Shown here: in pieces, positions 12,181 to 23,209 of the stretch | How the letters are laid out: each line of letters opens with the position of its first letter | Numbering within the stretch: position 1 is the stretch's first letter | From: Purshia tridentata | Taxonomy: Eukaryota > Streptophyta > Magnoliopsida > Rosales > Rosaceae | Length of the DNA stretch: 64,000 nt | Assembly: GCA_003254885.1 (NCBI GenBank) | Contig: QANT01006108.1 | Location: forward strand, 1 to 64,000 | Direction: 5' to 3' | The notes under the pieces: model-generated | What the model was told of the DNA's origin: nothing | Database searches by the model: none | The model's input: only the letters and a program-made list of their open reading frames with translations | Position numbers and translations under genes: made by a program

Positions 12181-13127
12181 CAAAATCTATTACCCTAAAC
12201 AGCTAGTCTTAACAGCGTCTTGGTTTGAATCCTTATTGATGCAAAAACACCGAAATTGGCATGGTTAATTGGAAACAATCATGAAACTTCAAGCTTTGGT
12301 GACCAGGATTGACTGAGGTCGACTACCCATTTTAAGCTGTAGGCTCTCTTACATGTTGTAAAGAATTTTTTGAACAATTTGATCCTTGATGTTGATGGTC
12401 ATGGTCATGGACAATGGTGGTTTGTAAAACTGATCTCACCAGTCAGTCAGAAAGCGTTGTAATGATCTACTTGACAATCACCTTGCACCAACTCCACATT
12501 TCCATTAACCAAGCAATAAATGACAGAAAACCGAAAGCAAAAAGCAAATCATAATGAGAGTCACAACCACTTCCAATAAGCACAAGCATCCAAAAGAATT
12601 TTCATCTTAGAACAAGACTGCATTCCAATTGGAGAAACAATTCAAGTTCACACATGATAGTTTCCTAAATGATGCTGGGATCCATAAACTGCACCTGTTG
12701 TTCAATGGTTTACAAACTCATACTCATATCTCATGCTTGGACTTCTTCCAATCCAAGCAAGTTGTTGCAGGTGGTAGGTGCTGGGTCAGCATTGAGCAAC
12801 TTGTTTTTAGTTTACAGGTGGTAGGTCTTGTGTAACTTGCTTTTTATCACTCATATACCAAAAAATATGCAATTTGCAACACCATAGCCAAATAGACTTT
12901 GAAACAATGCTGAAATTCACAATCTCACAGGACAAATTCATAAATCATATAAATTAATTCAACATATTGTTAAAAGGATGGCCTTTAATCTAGGCCATCT
13001 TAATGGATTAAAAAAATAAATTTCAGCATCAGGCCGATCTAGGCCGTACTAAATGAAACTGTTACTGAATAGTGATCATTTAATTCCAGCATTCTATTAC
13101 AAAATGCGAAAGCACCCCAAACATGAA
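12181..13127. other. spacer, 3' flank of the PGM-like gene
   Basis: No convincing gene or repeat. The right part is probably the 3' untranslated region of the phosphoglycerate-mutase-like gene. Confidence 0.45.
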
Positions 13128-15195
13128 CTAACCAGATGTTGCATCCCCACCAAAACCTGATTGCAGATAATCTGTTTGGATGAGATGACTAACATCACCC
13201 CAAGATTTTAGGGTCCATTTCTCCTCATCATACAAGTGAAATATGTTGATGGATGTATTTGGTACCTTCCCAATAGACTTTGTATTTGGGCAGGCCCATT
13301 TGTAGAGTATTCTGATGACACCCCCATGAGTGACCACAACTACTCTCTCTCCTGCAATTGAAACAAGCCAGGAAACAAACATTCAGATTGAAACTTGTGT
13401 CACTCTTGACCTAAATTTACATTTGCTATTGTCACTGAGTTAAGACTTTGAGAGGCAAACATGGTCTCAATAACATTTGAATAGATTATACAGTCATAAC
13501 ATCAACAATGGCAAATGGACCAAAAACAGTAACTGTGAGTTCAAGCGGAGTTCAAGTCATTCAATGACGTGTTACATTCGACAAAGAAGTACTTGAACTG
13601 CAGTTTACTTAAGTAAACATGTGAATCTCATAATAAAAGGGTATTGAACTATTCTGTTCACAAACTAACTAAAACTTGTTTAAAAAAAGATTTTGAAAAG
13701 TCCACATTGCAGTGGTAAAACTAAAGATACAAAAGACATCCCCAAAGACACCATACCTTTGTGCTTACTACCAATTCTCTTCAATGCAGATGTGCAGCGT
13801 TGATAAAGTTTATCAAGACTTTCTCCACCACCCTGTGTAGTACAGTAGAATACACATAAATTTCAACAATTTTATTGCAATATCCAATGCTAAATTTCAT
13901 GCCCATGAAGAACTTAGGATATCCATTATTGTAATTACATTCTGGATTTCACCATTTTAAACATATCACAAGCTATGTGACACACTGAATTACAGTAGCA
14001 GAGTCCATAAGAAATAGGTCATCAAGTAGACATCTATTCCATGATTAGACAACAGAGATCAATATAATTACTACTAGTAGCTTGTATGACAATCTTAAAT
14101 CCTATATGTTCTGTATCCTCTCTCTCCGAGCCCAAACCCAGAATACAGCTGAACTAGAACATCAACCACAGTCAGGTACAGAGACAGGCAGTTCGAAGAT
14201 TGCAGACAGACAGTCCAAATGTTGACCAGCTGTGATAGACTAGCTGTCATACTCACCCTCTGTATACCTACCTAAAATGGGGTAGGCTACAAGCGTATTA
14301 GGCCTATGGGCAAAATTAAGCCATCCCAACCCATTTCATAAAATTTTTCAATGGAGTACTTTTGTTATCTAACTGTTGAATTTACTTCCAAAATTCAAAG
14401 ATATACTTTGAATAAGCTTCAGGCCCAAAGTAACAGATTACTTACTGGAATTTCTTGACATGTCTCGCGAGAAAAAAAGGCCTGGTGAGCCTTAGGACTA
14501 AGTTTGGCAGCTTCACGCATTACAAGGCCTTGAAGATCCCCTAAATGTCTTTCTCGTAAATCAGGATCTGTTATAACCTGAAATTTAATCCAACAATATT
14601 TTTTCTTTTACATAAAACTAAATAGAAATATACTCTTAACCCATATTATGAATTTGGCTGCATGTTAGAAAAATTGCTGTTATTCCATTCCAAATTGTTG
14701 GTAACAGATATTTAGATGAGTTGATTACCAAAAATTTGACTCCATGTTTTTAGTTAACCGTATTAATAACACAGTAAATTTCTATCATGCAGCTTCCATT
14801 TTCATGTATTTTTATCTGGTTGAGCAAATCACAAAAGCACATGCCATGCATTCAAAAGCAGACAAAAATAAATGAATTAAATGTCGATTTACATTTTTTC
14901 TTAATGCAATGAAAACTGGTACCATCATATATGGAATCGGCTGCAATAGAAGGGAGCCACTTCAACAAAGTTACCTACCTTTAGCCCACCGCAACTGCCT
15001 GCAATTGTCTGTGCAGTCTCATAAGCTCGTCCCAAGTCAGAAGAGTATACACAAGAGATTTTAGGATCCTTGGATAATCTAGCAGCCACCTTTGCAACAG
15101 GGTTGGTAAAAGACAAAGCGTCAGACATTAACATGCAAAGGGTAAGATTCCAAACCCTTCTTCATATGTGTTCCTCAAATAGAATGTTTGTGTAT

Positions 15196-15231
<36 letters not shown>

Positions 15232-16199
15232 CATAACTTACTGCGTGTGCTTGCTCCCTCCCAACATCATTTAATTCAACATCCAGATGTCCCTGTACAA
15301 AAAAAATTTATTAACATAATTTTCATTCTTAAAGAAGGGTAAAATACACAAATTCTGTCAAGGGCGCCCATTTTAAAACATAAATTGAAGGGAGTAATTT
15401 TAAAGTTCACGGACCAATGTGAAACACGGGCCAAAATTCAGAAGCATTGGCATAATTTACTCAAAAAAGAAAGCAAAGAGAGAGACTGTAATCAGTGTGT
15501 GGGTAAAGAATCAGAGCCACTAGAAAAATATGCAGATATTTAAATGATGAACAAAAAAAAAACATTAAATGCCCATAAAATTACATTCCCGTCCTACTTT
15601 CTGATACAATATGCAGAGTGTATACATGGATTAGTTGATAGTACTGTTACATAGCATATGTAGCACATTCTATAAGCTGTCGAATATAGAAATGGGAATT
15701 CAAACTTCACATGTATGCTATGTAAACAGTTTAGACTGTGATATCAGAAACTTCACAAACATCAGCATCTCTACTCATCAAACAGCTACCAAAAACCATG
15801 TTAACCAACACATGGGGAAACCCAAAAAATACACAACATTAACGTATAGAAAACCAGCTGAACGATGTCGTTTAAGTTAAAGGGGGCTTTTCGAAGGTTT
15901 AAGTGAGGAAAAGGACCTGGAGTCTTCCATCAAGGTTCCACTCGGTTTCGCCGTGACGCACTACGATGATCTCCGCGTAATCTGGATTAACACAGCTGCT
16001 GCTGCATAGCATTTACAAGCAAATTTGAACAGAAAGCTCCATTTTTCAATTTTATTATTTTTCCAGCAATCTTGGATTCGATGTACGAATCGTAAAATGA
16101 AGAATTATGCGATTGAAACGAGACTGAAGGTTTGCGTGCAAAGAGAATGAGAGGAAAACCGGACCTGGAATCGGACTCGGGCATGGATGACTCGGCCAT
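13128..16199 (-). CDS. phosphoglycerate mutase-like protein (PGM-like 4 type)
   Basis: Seven exons. It starts MAESSMPESDSRS (16199). Exon 2 (about 15993-15917) holds the phosphohistidine motif VRHGETEWN, with the catalytic His in RHG. Exon 3 (15292-15242) reads GHLDVELNDVGREQAHA. Exon 4 reads VAARLSKDPKISCVYSSDL, with SSDLGRAYETAQTI typical of the histidine phosphatase superfamily. Exon 5 has DLRERHLGDLQG, exon 6 GGGESLDKLYQRC, and exon 7 (from about 13355) VVVVTHGGVIR with the second active-site His. These two RHG/THG motifs define the cofactor-dependent mutase/phosphatase branch. The actual substrate is not evident, and many plant members are phosphatases rather than glycolytic mutases. No transit peptide is obvious, so the cytosol is likely. 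Intron 3 has a TA microsatellite. Confidence 0.92.
15198..15226. repeat. (TA)n microsatellite
   Basis: Uninterrupted TA dinucleotide run inside an intron of the PGM-like gene. Confidence 0.95.
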
Positions 16200-16829
16200 A
16201 CTGAGCCGACGTTGAGCTGTGCGGTCCGTGAAGTCCGATGGGGGTTTTGGGAGAAGCTGAGGATTTATGGTGGCCTTCTGCTTTTGGTAAGAATTTATGG
16301 TGGGCTTACCATTTCATTGAATTTAGATCGTGAAATTGAATGTAATGAGGACGTCCATCTAATAGTTATTTCTTGTGGGCCTTTCATTTTTCAACCCATG
16401 CATGGTCACGGTCGCACCGACACCAAGTGAAATGAGGGTAAATCTAACAGAACTCAACTACTTTTTTTTTTTTTTTTTATNCATCTTCTTTTTTTTTTTT
16501 TTTTATATTAAAAAAAATCGAATTCTAGAACTGGCATAATTGTCACTTGTTCACGCACTTTTACTACTTAGGCTAAACCCCAAGGGCTCAACTACCTATT
16601 TTCTAAACCTATATTAATTCATTTTACACACCACAAACATAGATGAAAATAAGGTCAATTACATAAAAATTAATAAAATAATTTTTAATTCTATAATGGT
16701 CATATATTATTCAAATAACAGATATTAATTAAAATGTAATAAATAAAAAAATAAACAGTAACAAGTAGATTTAAAATATAAGTGTATTTACGTTCTTTGT
16801 CACTTTGCTTACATACTAATAACATAATC
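16200..16829. other. promoter-side spacer of the PGM-like gene, with one ambiguous base
   Basis: Upstream region of the PGM-like gene, AT-rich beyond 16440. Two poly-T runs flank a single N at 16481, the only undetermined base in the window. Confidence 0.6.
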
Positions 16830-17190
16830 AGTATGAGATGGTGGCAAACAGGACAAGGTATTTGGAGGATTTGGCTAAAGAGCTTCCTCCGATTACTCCG
16901 TTGGAGTTAATCCTAATACCTGATTCCGATGTTGGCTTTCATATTTTGACAGACTCACTAAGTGTTAGGCCTGATAAGTACGTGCGCAACATGGGATATG
17001 GCCAAATTTGTGACGTCAGGGTCTAGCTCCTCGTCTTCTTCTCAGCCATCTATAGTCGTTGCTGACTTGTTTGCCCAAGTGCAGCAGTTGAAGAAGAGTC
17101 AATCCCAATACCCGATCCCGATCCCGATATCGACCTTCATATTTTGACAGGCTCATTAGGTGTTTGGCCGGGCAAGTACCTACGCAACAA
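16830..17190 (+). mobile_element. Ptta/En-Spm-type DNA transposon remnant
   Basis: The segment encodes FHILTDSLSVRPDKYVRNMG, then, in a shifted frame, a Ser run followed by QPSIVVADLFAQVQQLKKSQ. This pattern, a conserved Gly-rich 'YVR.MGYG' block followed by a short coiled coil, resembles the C-terminal part of plant Ptta/En-Spm (CACTA) transposase-associated proteins. Part of the block is present again about 180 bp downstream (TTCATATTTTGACAG shared at about 16938 and 17130). The reading frame is interrupted, there is no intact transposase, and no terminal repeats were found. Family is inferred from memory of the protein pattern. Confidence 0.45.
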
Positions 17191-17814
17191 CTAATTTGTT
17201 CAAAACTCAAACCTATAAGAAGTAATAACTAATTGTTACCAAAAGAATAGTGAGATCCAAGTCCAACAAGCAAGCTGGCAATGGATTTAATTATTTAATT
17301 TTTGGAGTTTGACAAAGATGGGTTCAAAATTTGGAAACGTGCACGTAGATACCTATAGAAGTAAAATTAGAAAGAGTCATACGAAATATTTAAAACATTT
17401 ATAATGAATATGCTGAGTGATTGGCCGGGTACATGCATGCATGGTCCTGCCCAGTTGTTAAACCCTATCAAAGTATCAATTAGAAATTGGTCAAAGAAAT
17501 TGGCCACTGAAATTGAGTACGTACGGATCGAGCTTATGATTGTAGGTCGAACCTTCCCCTGTTGGCCTTATTTACCAAACTTCCACGTCTAGTATCAAAA
17601 CACAGTACTGTAGATGAGCAGATGCTCTAATTAAGAAGTAGCTATTTTGGACCACCATTATAATTTGGTGTGGGCCGGCCACAATTAAATCTAATCGTTA
17701 ACAGCATCACATATATATATATATAGAGCCATCTTTATTGAATGGAGTACGTGCAACCATGCAGAAACATCTCCATTAATACCAATTCACCACCATCAGC
17801 ATTAAACTATTAAT
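17191..17814. other. spacer upstream of the patatin cluster
   Basis: No gene is supported. A short TA-rich run lies near 17710-17726. Confidence 0.4.
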
Positions 17815-18351
17815 TCATCATGTTCCAAGTTCCAACAATTAAAATAGAAAAAACTTCAACTTGCAGTCTTGCACCAATTAATACTACGTTATTTGTTATA
17901 ATTAATTCTTTGAGAGCTTGCCTAATTCCTTGGAAGCTTGAATTAATGTAGTTAATTTCTGCATGTCGATCTGAATACTGTACGGAAACAAAATTCGTGG
18001 TGTAACTGTTCATGTGATGAATGAAAAATTACCATTAACTTTGATTCTTTAAACAGATTTAACATGTCAATATTTTAACCACACCCGACCTGTTATACTA
18101 CTCAGCACTGTACTTGCAGAAGTTGTTCTCATCTTAATGAGGTTCCATGCAATTGGAGTATTGGGCATTGGAAACTGGAAAGTCATGAGGTTGACGACAA
18201 ACATGTAGTACGTATTAATTGTAATTAAGATCTAAATCCCGCATGCAACTTTGTATTTTTTAATGAAGACCATATAATTATATATAAATTTATACAAGAC
18301 TTGACCAAATCATTAAAAATTAAAAGGTGTGCCAAGCCGCCTAGGAGTACC

Positions 18352-18378
18352 TGCATGCAGTATGGGCCGCCATGCATG
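18352..18378. promoter_or_regulatory. two RY-type motifs (CATGCA)
   Basis: TGCATGCA at 18352-18359 and CATGCATG at 18371-18378 lie 46-72 bp before the TATA box of patatin gene 1. The RY core CATGCA is the binding site of B3 factors of the ABI3/FUS3/LEC2 group in seed genes. The equivalent stretch of gene 2 lacks both. Function here is inference. Confidence 0.5.
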
Positions 18379-18423
18379 GCCGCTTTTAATTGATTTCAAT
18401 TAAATTAGTTTTTGGCTTCTTGC

Positions 18424-18431
18424 TATAAATA
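18424..18431 (+). promoter_or_regulatory. TATA box, patatin gene 1
   Basis: TATAAATA, 157 bp before the start codon, in a context (CTTGC before it) that is conserved in the duplicate gene. Confidence 0.7.
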
Positions 18432-18580
18432 TCATAATAGATCTGGGTATGCTTCACAAACTCTACGCTTTCACAATCATAATTTCATATCTAAGTGATC
18501 GAACATCATCTTTTTGATCATTTTTTAGGAAATTTCAATTAATTTCAACAAGGTCTAGCTTTTAATCGATCATCAAAATT

Positions 18581-20496
18581 ATGTCGACTGATTTGTCAAA
18601 GAGAAAGATGGTAACAGTGCTAAGCATTGATGGAGGTGGCATTAGAGGGATAATTCCCAGCACCATTCTAGCCTTCCTTGAATCCAAGCTTCAGGTACAT
18701 ACATATATATATACACTTCATTAAATTAGCCTTAATGCACTTAAATATTCTTAATTTTAATTATATTTTGCTTATAATTTAGTGTGTGTGTATAGGAATT
18801 GGATGGAGCCAATGCAAGAATTTCAGATTATTTTGACATAATTGCCGGAACAAGCACAGGTGGGCTGGTCACCACCATGCTCACAGCTCCCAATAAAGAC
18901 AACCGACCCATGTATGCTGCAAAGGACATCAACAACTTCTACTTAGAACACTCTCCCAAGATTTTCCCTCAAAATAGGTCAGTTCTATAACAACTAAGGA
19001 ATTTAATTTATGGGAATATTTAGTGTGGAATATATATCCCGCAATTTTGTTAGATCAAATTGTGAATATGAAAAATTAATCAGATAAATTCTTATTAAAA
19101 TATGTATTTAGATTAAGTACGATAATATAGTATGTAAGATATTGACAAGAGAATCTGATTCTACTGAACCAATTAAAATTGTACGTTTATGTGGAATTAA
19201 TGTGCAGTCGAAATAACTTCTTGACAACCATAACAAGTGTGGTTGGTGCGGTCATGGGGCCAAAATACGACGGCAAGTACCTGAGGACAATGACCAACGG
19301 GCTGCTTGGCGACCTCACTCTGAAGCAGACCCTAACCAATGTGGTTATACCAACTTTTGACATCAAATACCTTCAGCCTGTGATTTTCTCAACCATCGAT
19401 GTACGACAACAATAAGCCATTTTACTCTTTATGATTTTTAGATTAAGAATTGTAGTTATATTAATTTTTTGACGAGTAATCTTAAATGTACCATATTTGT
19501 ACTGAAGGCAAAAGAAAGCCCTTTGAAAAATGCTAAGCTTTCGGACATTTGCATCAGTACCTCGGCAGCTCCCACTTTTCTCCCTGCACACTACTTCGAG
19601 ACCAAGGATAACCAAGGCACAACCCACACTTTTGATCTCATTGATGGTGGAGTTGCTGCAAACAATCCAGTAAGCAGTTCGGAACTGTTCTTTTGCCAAA
19701 TACGTAATATGTTATGTTGGCAAACTATCAATTAGGTTTATAGGGTAGTTTGTATAAATTGATTTTCTGTAATCTACCACAGACAATGATGGCCATAAGC
19801 CACATAAACAGAGAAATGTTGAAGCACCACACAGAGCCTATGGATGCCACAAGGTTTCTAGTCCTGTCACTGGGCACAGGGGCTGCCAAGCAAGCAGAGA
19901 AGTACAATGCAGCCACAGCCTCCAGATGGGGCTTGCTGAATTGGATGTTTGACAATGGGAGCACACCTTTGGTAGACATTTTTGGTGATGCAAGTTCTGA
20001 TATGGTTGACATTCATGTGTCAACCCTCTTCCAGTCTCTCAATTGCAAGGACAACTACCTCCGTATTCAGGTACATTTTTTACGCCTCATAAAAGAATAA
20101 AATATTTGAACCACATTTACTAATTACCTTCTTGTTTCTAATATAACTGAAGCTCATCTATATAAGTCCAATTTCTATTAGAGATGTGGTCAAAATGGTT
20201 GTATTCTGCAAACAAACACACGTATGATGCTAATAGTTTGCTATATATTGATGATGTTGTGAAAATTATAGGATGACTCGTTGAGTGGTGATGAAGCATC
20301 AGTGGACATTGCAACAGAGAAGAATCTGAAAAGGCTTGTGGAGATTGGGAGGGAGCTGTTGAAGAAGCCAGTGTCAAGGGTGCATTTGGACACAGGGAAC
20401 TATGAGAAATCTGAGGGAGAGGGTACATATGAAGAAGCACTGCTTCAATTTGCCAAACGGCTCTCAGAGGGAAGGAAGCTCAGACAAAGCAATTGA
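18581..20496 (+). CDS. patatin-like phospholipase A (PLP2 type), tandem copy 1
   Basis: Six exons (18581-18694, 18796-18977, 19208-19400, 19508-19669, 19783-20070, 20272-20496) give 387 residues, normal for this family. The start ATG is the first after the TATA box. Visible catalytic parts: the oxyanion-hole motif DGGGIRG (17-23), the nucleophile elbow GTSTGG with Ser58, and DGG with Asp209, which together form the Ser-Asp dyad. The product should be a lipid acyl hydrolase acting on galactolipids and phospholipids. No signal peptide is evident, so it is probably cytosolic or membrane-associated, unlike the vacuolar tuber patatins. All splice sites are canonical and no defect was seen. The nearest recognised group is Arabidopsis PLP2-like, tied to defence and wound lipid signalling. 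That role is family knowledge, not read from this sequence. Confidence 0.95.
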
Positions 20497-20645
20497 TCAA
20501 ACACTTTTAAGTTTTTTTAATTATTCAGTTTTTATTGATTATTCATTTGTTTTAAATGAAAAATAAAAGTACCACTGGATGTAAGATCGTCACTAAGTTA
20601 TGTTGAATAAAACATTGGATTTTTTGACATCACAGGTCTATAAAT

Positions 20646-21450
20646 GGAACGGTTGAATAAGATGGTTGTCTTTTTTCAACACCCAACCCCACAACAACAG
20701 ATATGGGTATTATAATTGAAATTCAACAAAGTTTGGGTAAGGTCACGGTCCTGAACTTTATCCCATATCATCATAGATTCTCTATTTTTTTTTTTTTGGC
20801 CAATTAAATCATAAATTCTCCTTAGATATGCAAAAAAGGTTCTAACATAAACCAATTAATAAATGAATTCCCAAGATGTTCTTGCCCCAACAACCCTTAA
20901 AAAAATAAATAAATAAATAAAAGAAAATTTTGTTATTACAATTTACAAGGATAAAAAGAAAAAAGAAAAAAGACAAGTATACAATGAAGCCAGGAGTGTC
21001 TTTCTTATTTGACTTTAACAAGGATGAGTTCGAACTTCGAAATTTGGAAACACTGAATACACAGACCAATAAAAGTAATTTAAGTAAAACTAAAAACATT
21101 TTCATACACTTTTGCGTGCATTGTCGCGCACAAAGATGAAAATCCTCCACTTTTCACACTTGTGAATTACAGGCTGAATTCAATCATGAATTAATGGTAG
21201 TTCATGGGCACTCAAATTTTCAGACTGCGAGCTTGATCTACATTGTTGCATATGTTAGTCTATTTTTTAATGACTTAAATTTTAGGGGTCTAGTAATTGT
21301 TTAATAGGGTATTAGAGCTCTAGTTAGAAGGTCCGTTATTTGAAACATCCAATCTCAAATTCCACTTATTATTTCTTATAGGTTGGGATTGCACTTGTAT
21401 TGTCTGTATTAATTTATATATTTCTTTGTGTAAAATGTGATTGCACAATA
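20646..21450. other. spacer between the patatin genes
   Basis: AT-rich, with A- and T-runs. Short open frames on both strands at 20842-21150 come from these runs. No gene is supported. Confidence 0.5.
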
Positions 21451-21454
21451 TAAA

Positions 21455-21685
21455 TTAGAGGTGTCAAATGAACTGGGTCGGCTCCCCGAACACAATACAG
21501 GCACAGCACGATTAAATTAAGCACAGCACAGTACAAGTAAATAAGCCGGGCCAAGCATAAGTTTTTAGTCCATTCAAGTGAATGGACCGGGCCCAGCATG
21601 AGCACGACACCTACCAAGCATGGCACAAGCATGACATTGGCCAAGCACATCACGAGTGCGGACCCGAAATAGGCCCCCATTGAAA
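21455..21685. mobile_element. possible hAT-like non-autonomous fragment
   Basis: It begins AGGTGTCAAATGAACTGGG and continues with repeated CACAGCACG/GCCGGGCC/AAGCATGGCAC patches. This runs like the common plant repeat that opens AGGGGTGTCAAA and is rich in GGCACGGC-type patches, often assigned to hAT elements. No matching second end or target duplication could be fixed. The minus-strand open frame over it is compositional. Confidence 0.3.
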
Positions 21686-22147
21686 CGACTTTATTAACAT
21701 TGTATATAATGTGATAGAATATATGTTAATTATATATATTTTGCAATTTTTTAATAACTTGAGCAATAATTGTGAAAACTGACACAAATAATAAGAGAAA
21801 CGACCTGAAGGAGAGCCACGAGGAATAATATATGAAGATGATCACGTTGAATTATAAACACTAGCTAGCTAACGACAAAATAATGTAATCCACTACAGCT
21901 GTTCTACCACGAGCCTTATAAGTCTAAGTCTTCCATTATATTAATCATTTTAGAAACTAATTTAAATTAAGAATTTGTGCATTATGCAGCTTTCTTAGAA
22001 AAGAGACCCTTGCTTTTAATTACCATCGTTCAACCAATGGTATCAATAAAAGTCATGCATGCAGCGAGCATGCTGCCCTTTTAATATTTTTAAGTGAATA
22101 TTAAACTCTTCTTCATCATGTTCCAACAGCATAAACTTCTACCATAA

Positions 22148-22394
22148 AAAAAGAAAAGAAAAAAAAAGGCATCAATTTGCAGTCATGCACCAATAATAAA
22201 TTATTGTTATTAAATTAAAACAATTGAATTTAATTTCTTGGAAGCTTCAAATAATGTAAGGTGTGTGACTCAAGAAAAGAAAAAAAAAAAGCATCAATTT
22301 GCAGTCATGCACCAATAATAAATTATTGTTATTAAATTAAAACAATTTAATTTAATTTCTTGGAAGCTTCAAATAATGTAAGGTGTGTGACTCA
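22148..22394. repeat. tandem duplication of about 125 bp upstream of patatin gene 2
   Basis: Two almost identical copies in direct contact. Each starts with an A/G-rich run, then GCATCAATTTGCAGTCATGC, and ends TTCAAATAATGTAAGGTGTG. Patatin gene 1 has only one diverged copy of this block (about 17845-17960), so the doubling is later than the gene duplication. Confidence 0.9.
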
Positions 22395-23080
22395 CACCGT
22401 GTGAGACTTTACGTTCCTCTTGCTAGATAATATATATTAAGGTATACGTATAACAAGCGGATTAAAAGATGATGTGTGTCTAAGAAATAAAAAATTATCA
22501 TTAAATTTTGACATATATGATATTTTAACTATTCATAAGTATGAATTGGGATCATTTATTTGTTTTTGTGCATACATTTTAATCCTTATTGTGTGCTATA
22601 AATTCAAAATTCGTAGACTATAAGTAATTAAATTTAAATTCTATGCTATACTTGTTTTTGCTTGATTCAAATTACAAATTCAACGGCACCCTATGAGGAA
22701 ATTAGAAAATTATTTTTATGATACTTTTTGAATATAGGTAGAGTCACATTTATGAATTCAAAATGTATTTAATCATGAATATATGAACGTGACTCCACCC
22801 ACATTCAAAAAATATCTTGAAAAATAATTACTTTACACGATTAAGATAAAAAATAAAATAAAAACAAATAGAGGAAAACCAAACAATGATCAAAATCCGG
22901 AATAATTAAAAGCTAAGGTCGATCCCTATGTAACATACTGAACATATATATAGTATAGAAGACTTGGCAGTGGACCACATCATTAGAAGTTAAGGGTGTA
23001 CGGTGTACTTAGCTATAGTCGTCGGTATGGACCGCCATGGCTGCTGTCAATCTAATTCCATTAACTTATCTTTTTCTTGC

Positions 23081-23088
23081 TATAAATA
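23081..23088 (+). promoter_or_regulatory. TATA box, patatin gene 2
   Basis: TATAAATA, 129 bp before the start codon, preceded by the same CTTGC as in gene 1. Confidence 0.7.
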
Positions 23089-23209
23089 ACTTAATTGATC
23101 TGGGAATGCTTCACAAAGTACTGCTTTTAAGTATTCATAAGTGAATATATATTGATATTGATTTTATATAAACCATTTTCAATTTCAATTTCAACAAGCT
23201 TTGGGAATT

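Larger units (their letters stand above)
17815..20645. repeat. tandem duplication unit 1 (patatin gene 1 with flanks)
   Basis: Sequence similarity with unit 2 begins about 770 bp before the start codon (TCATCATGTTCCAA, TTGCAGTC.TGCACCAAT, TTGGAAGCTT) and continues past the stop to the 3' flank (TTATTCAGTTT, GAAAAATAAAA, TGGATGTAA). It therefore includes promoter, all exons, introns and probable polyadenylation region. Confidence 0.75.
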
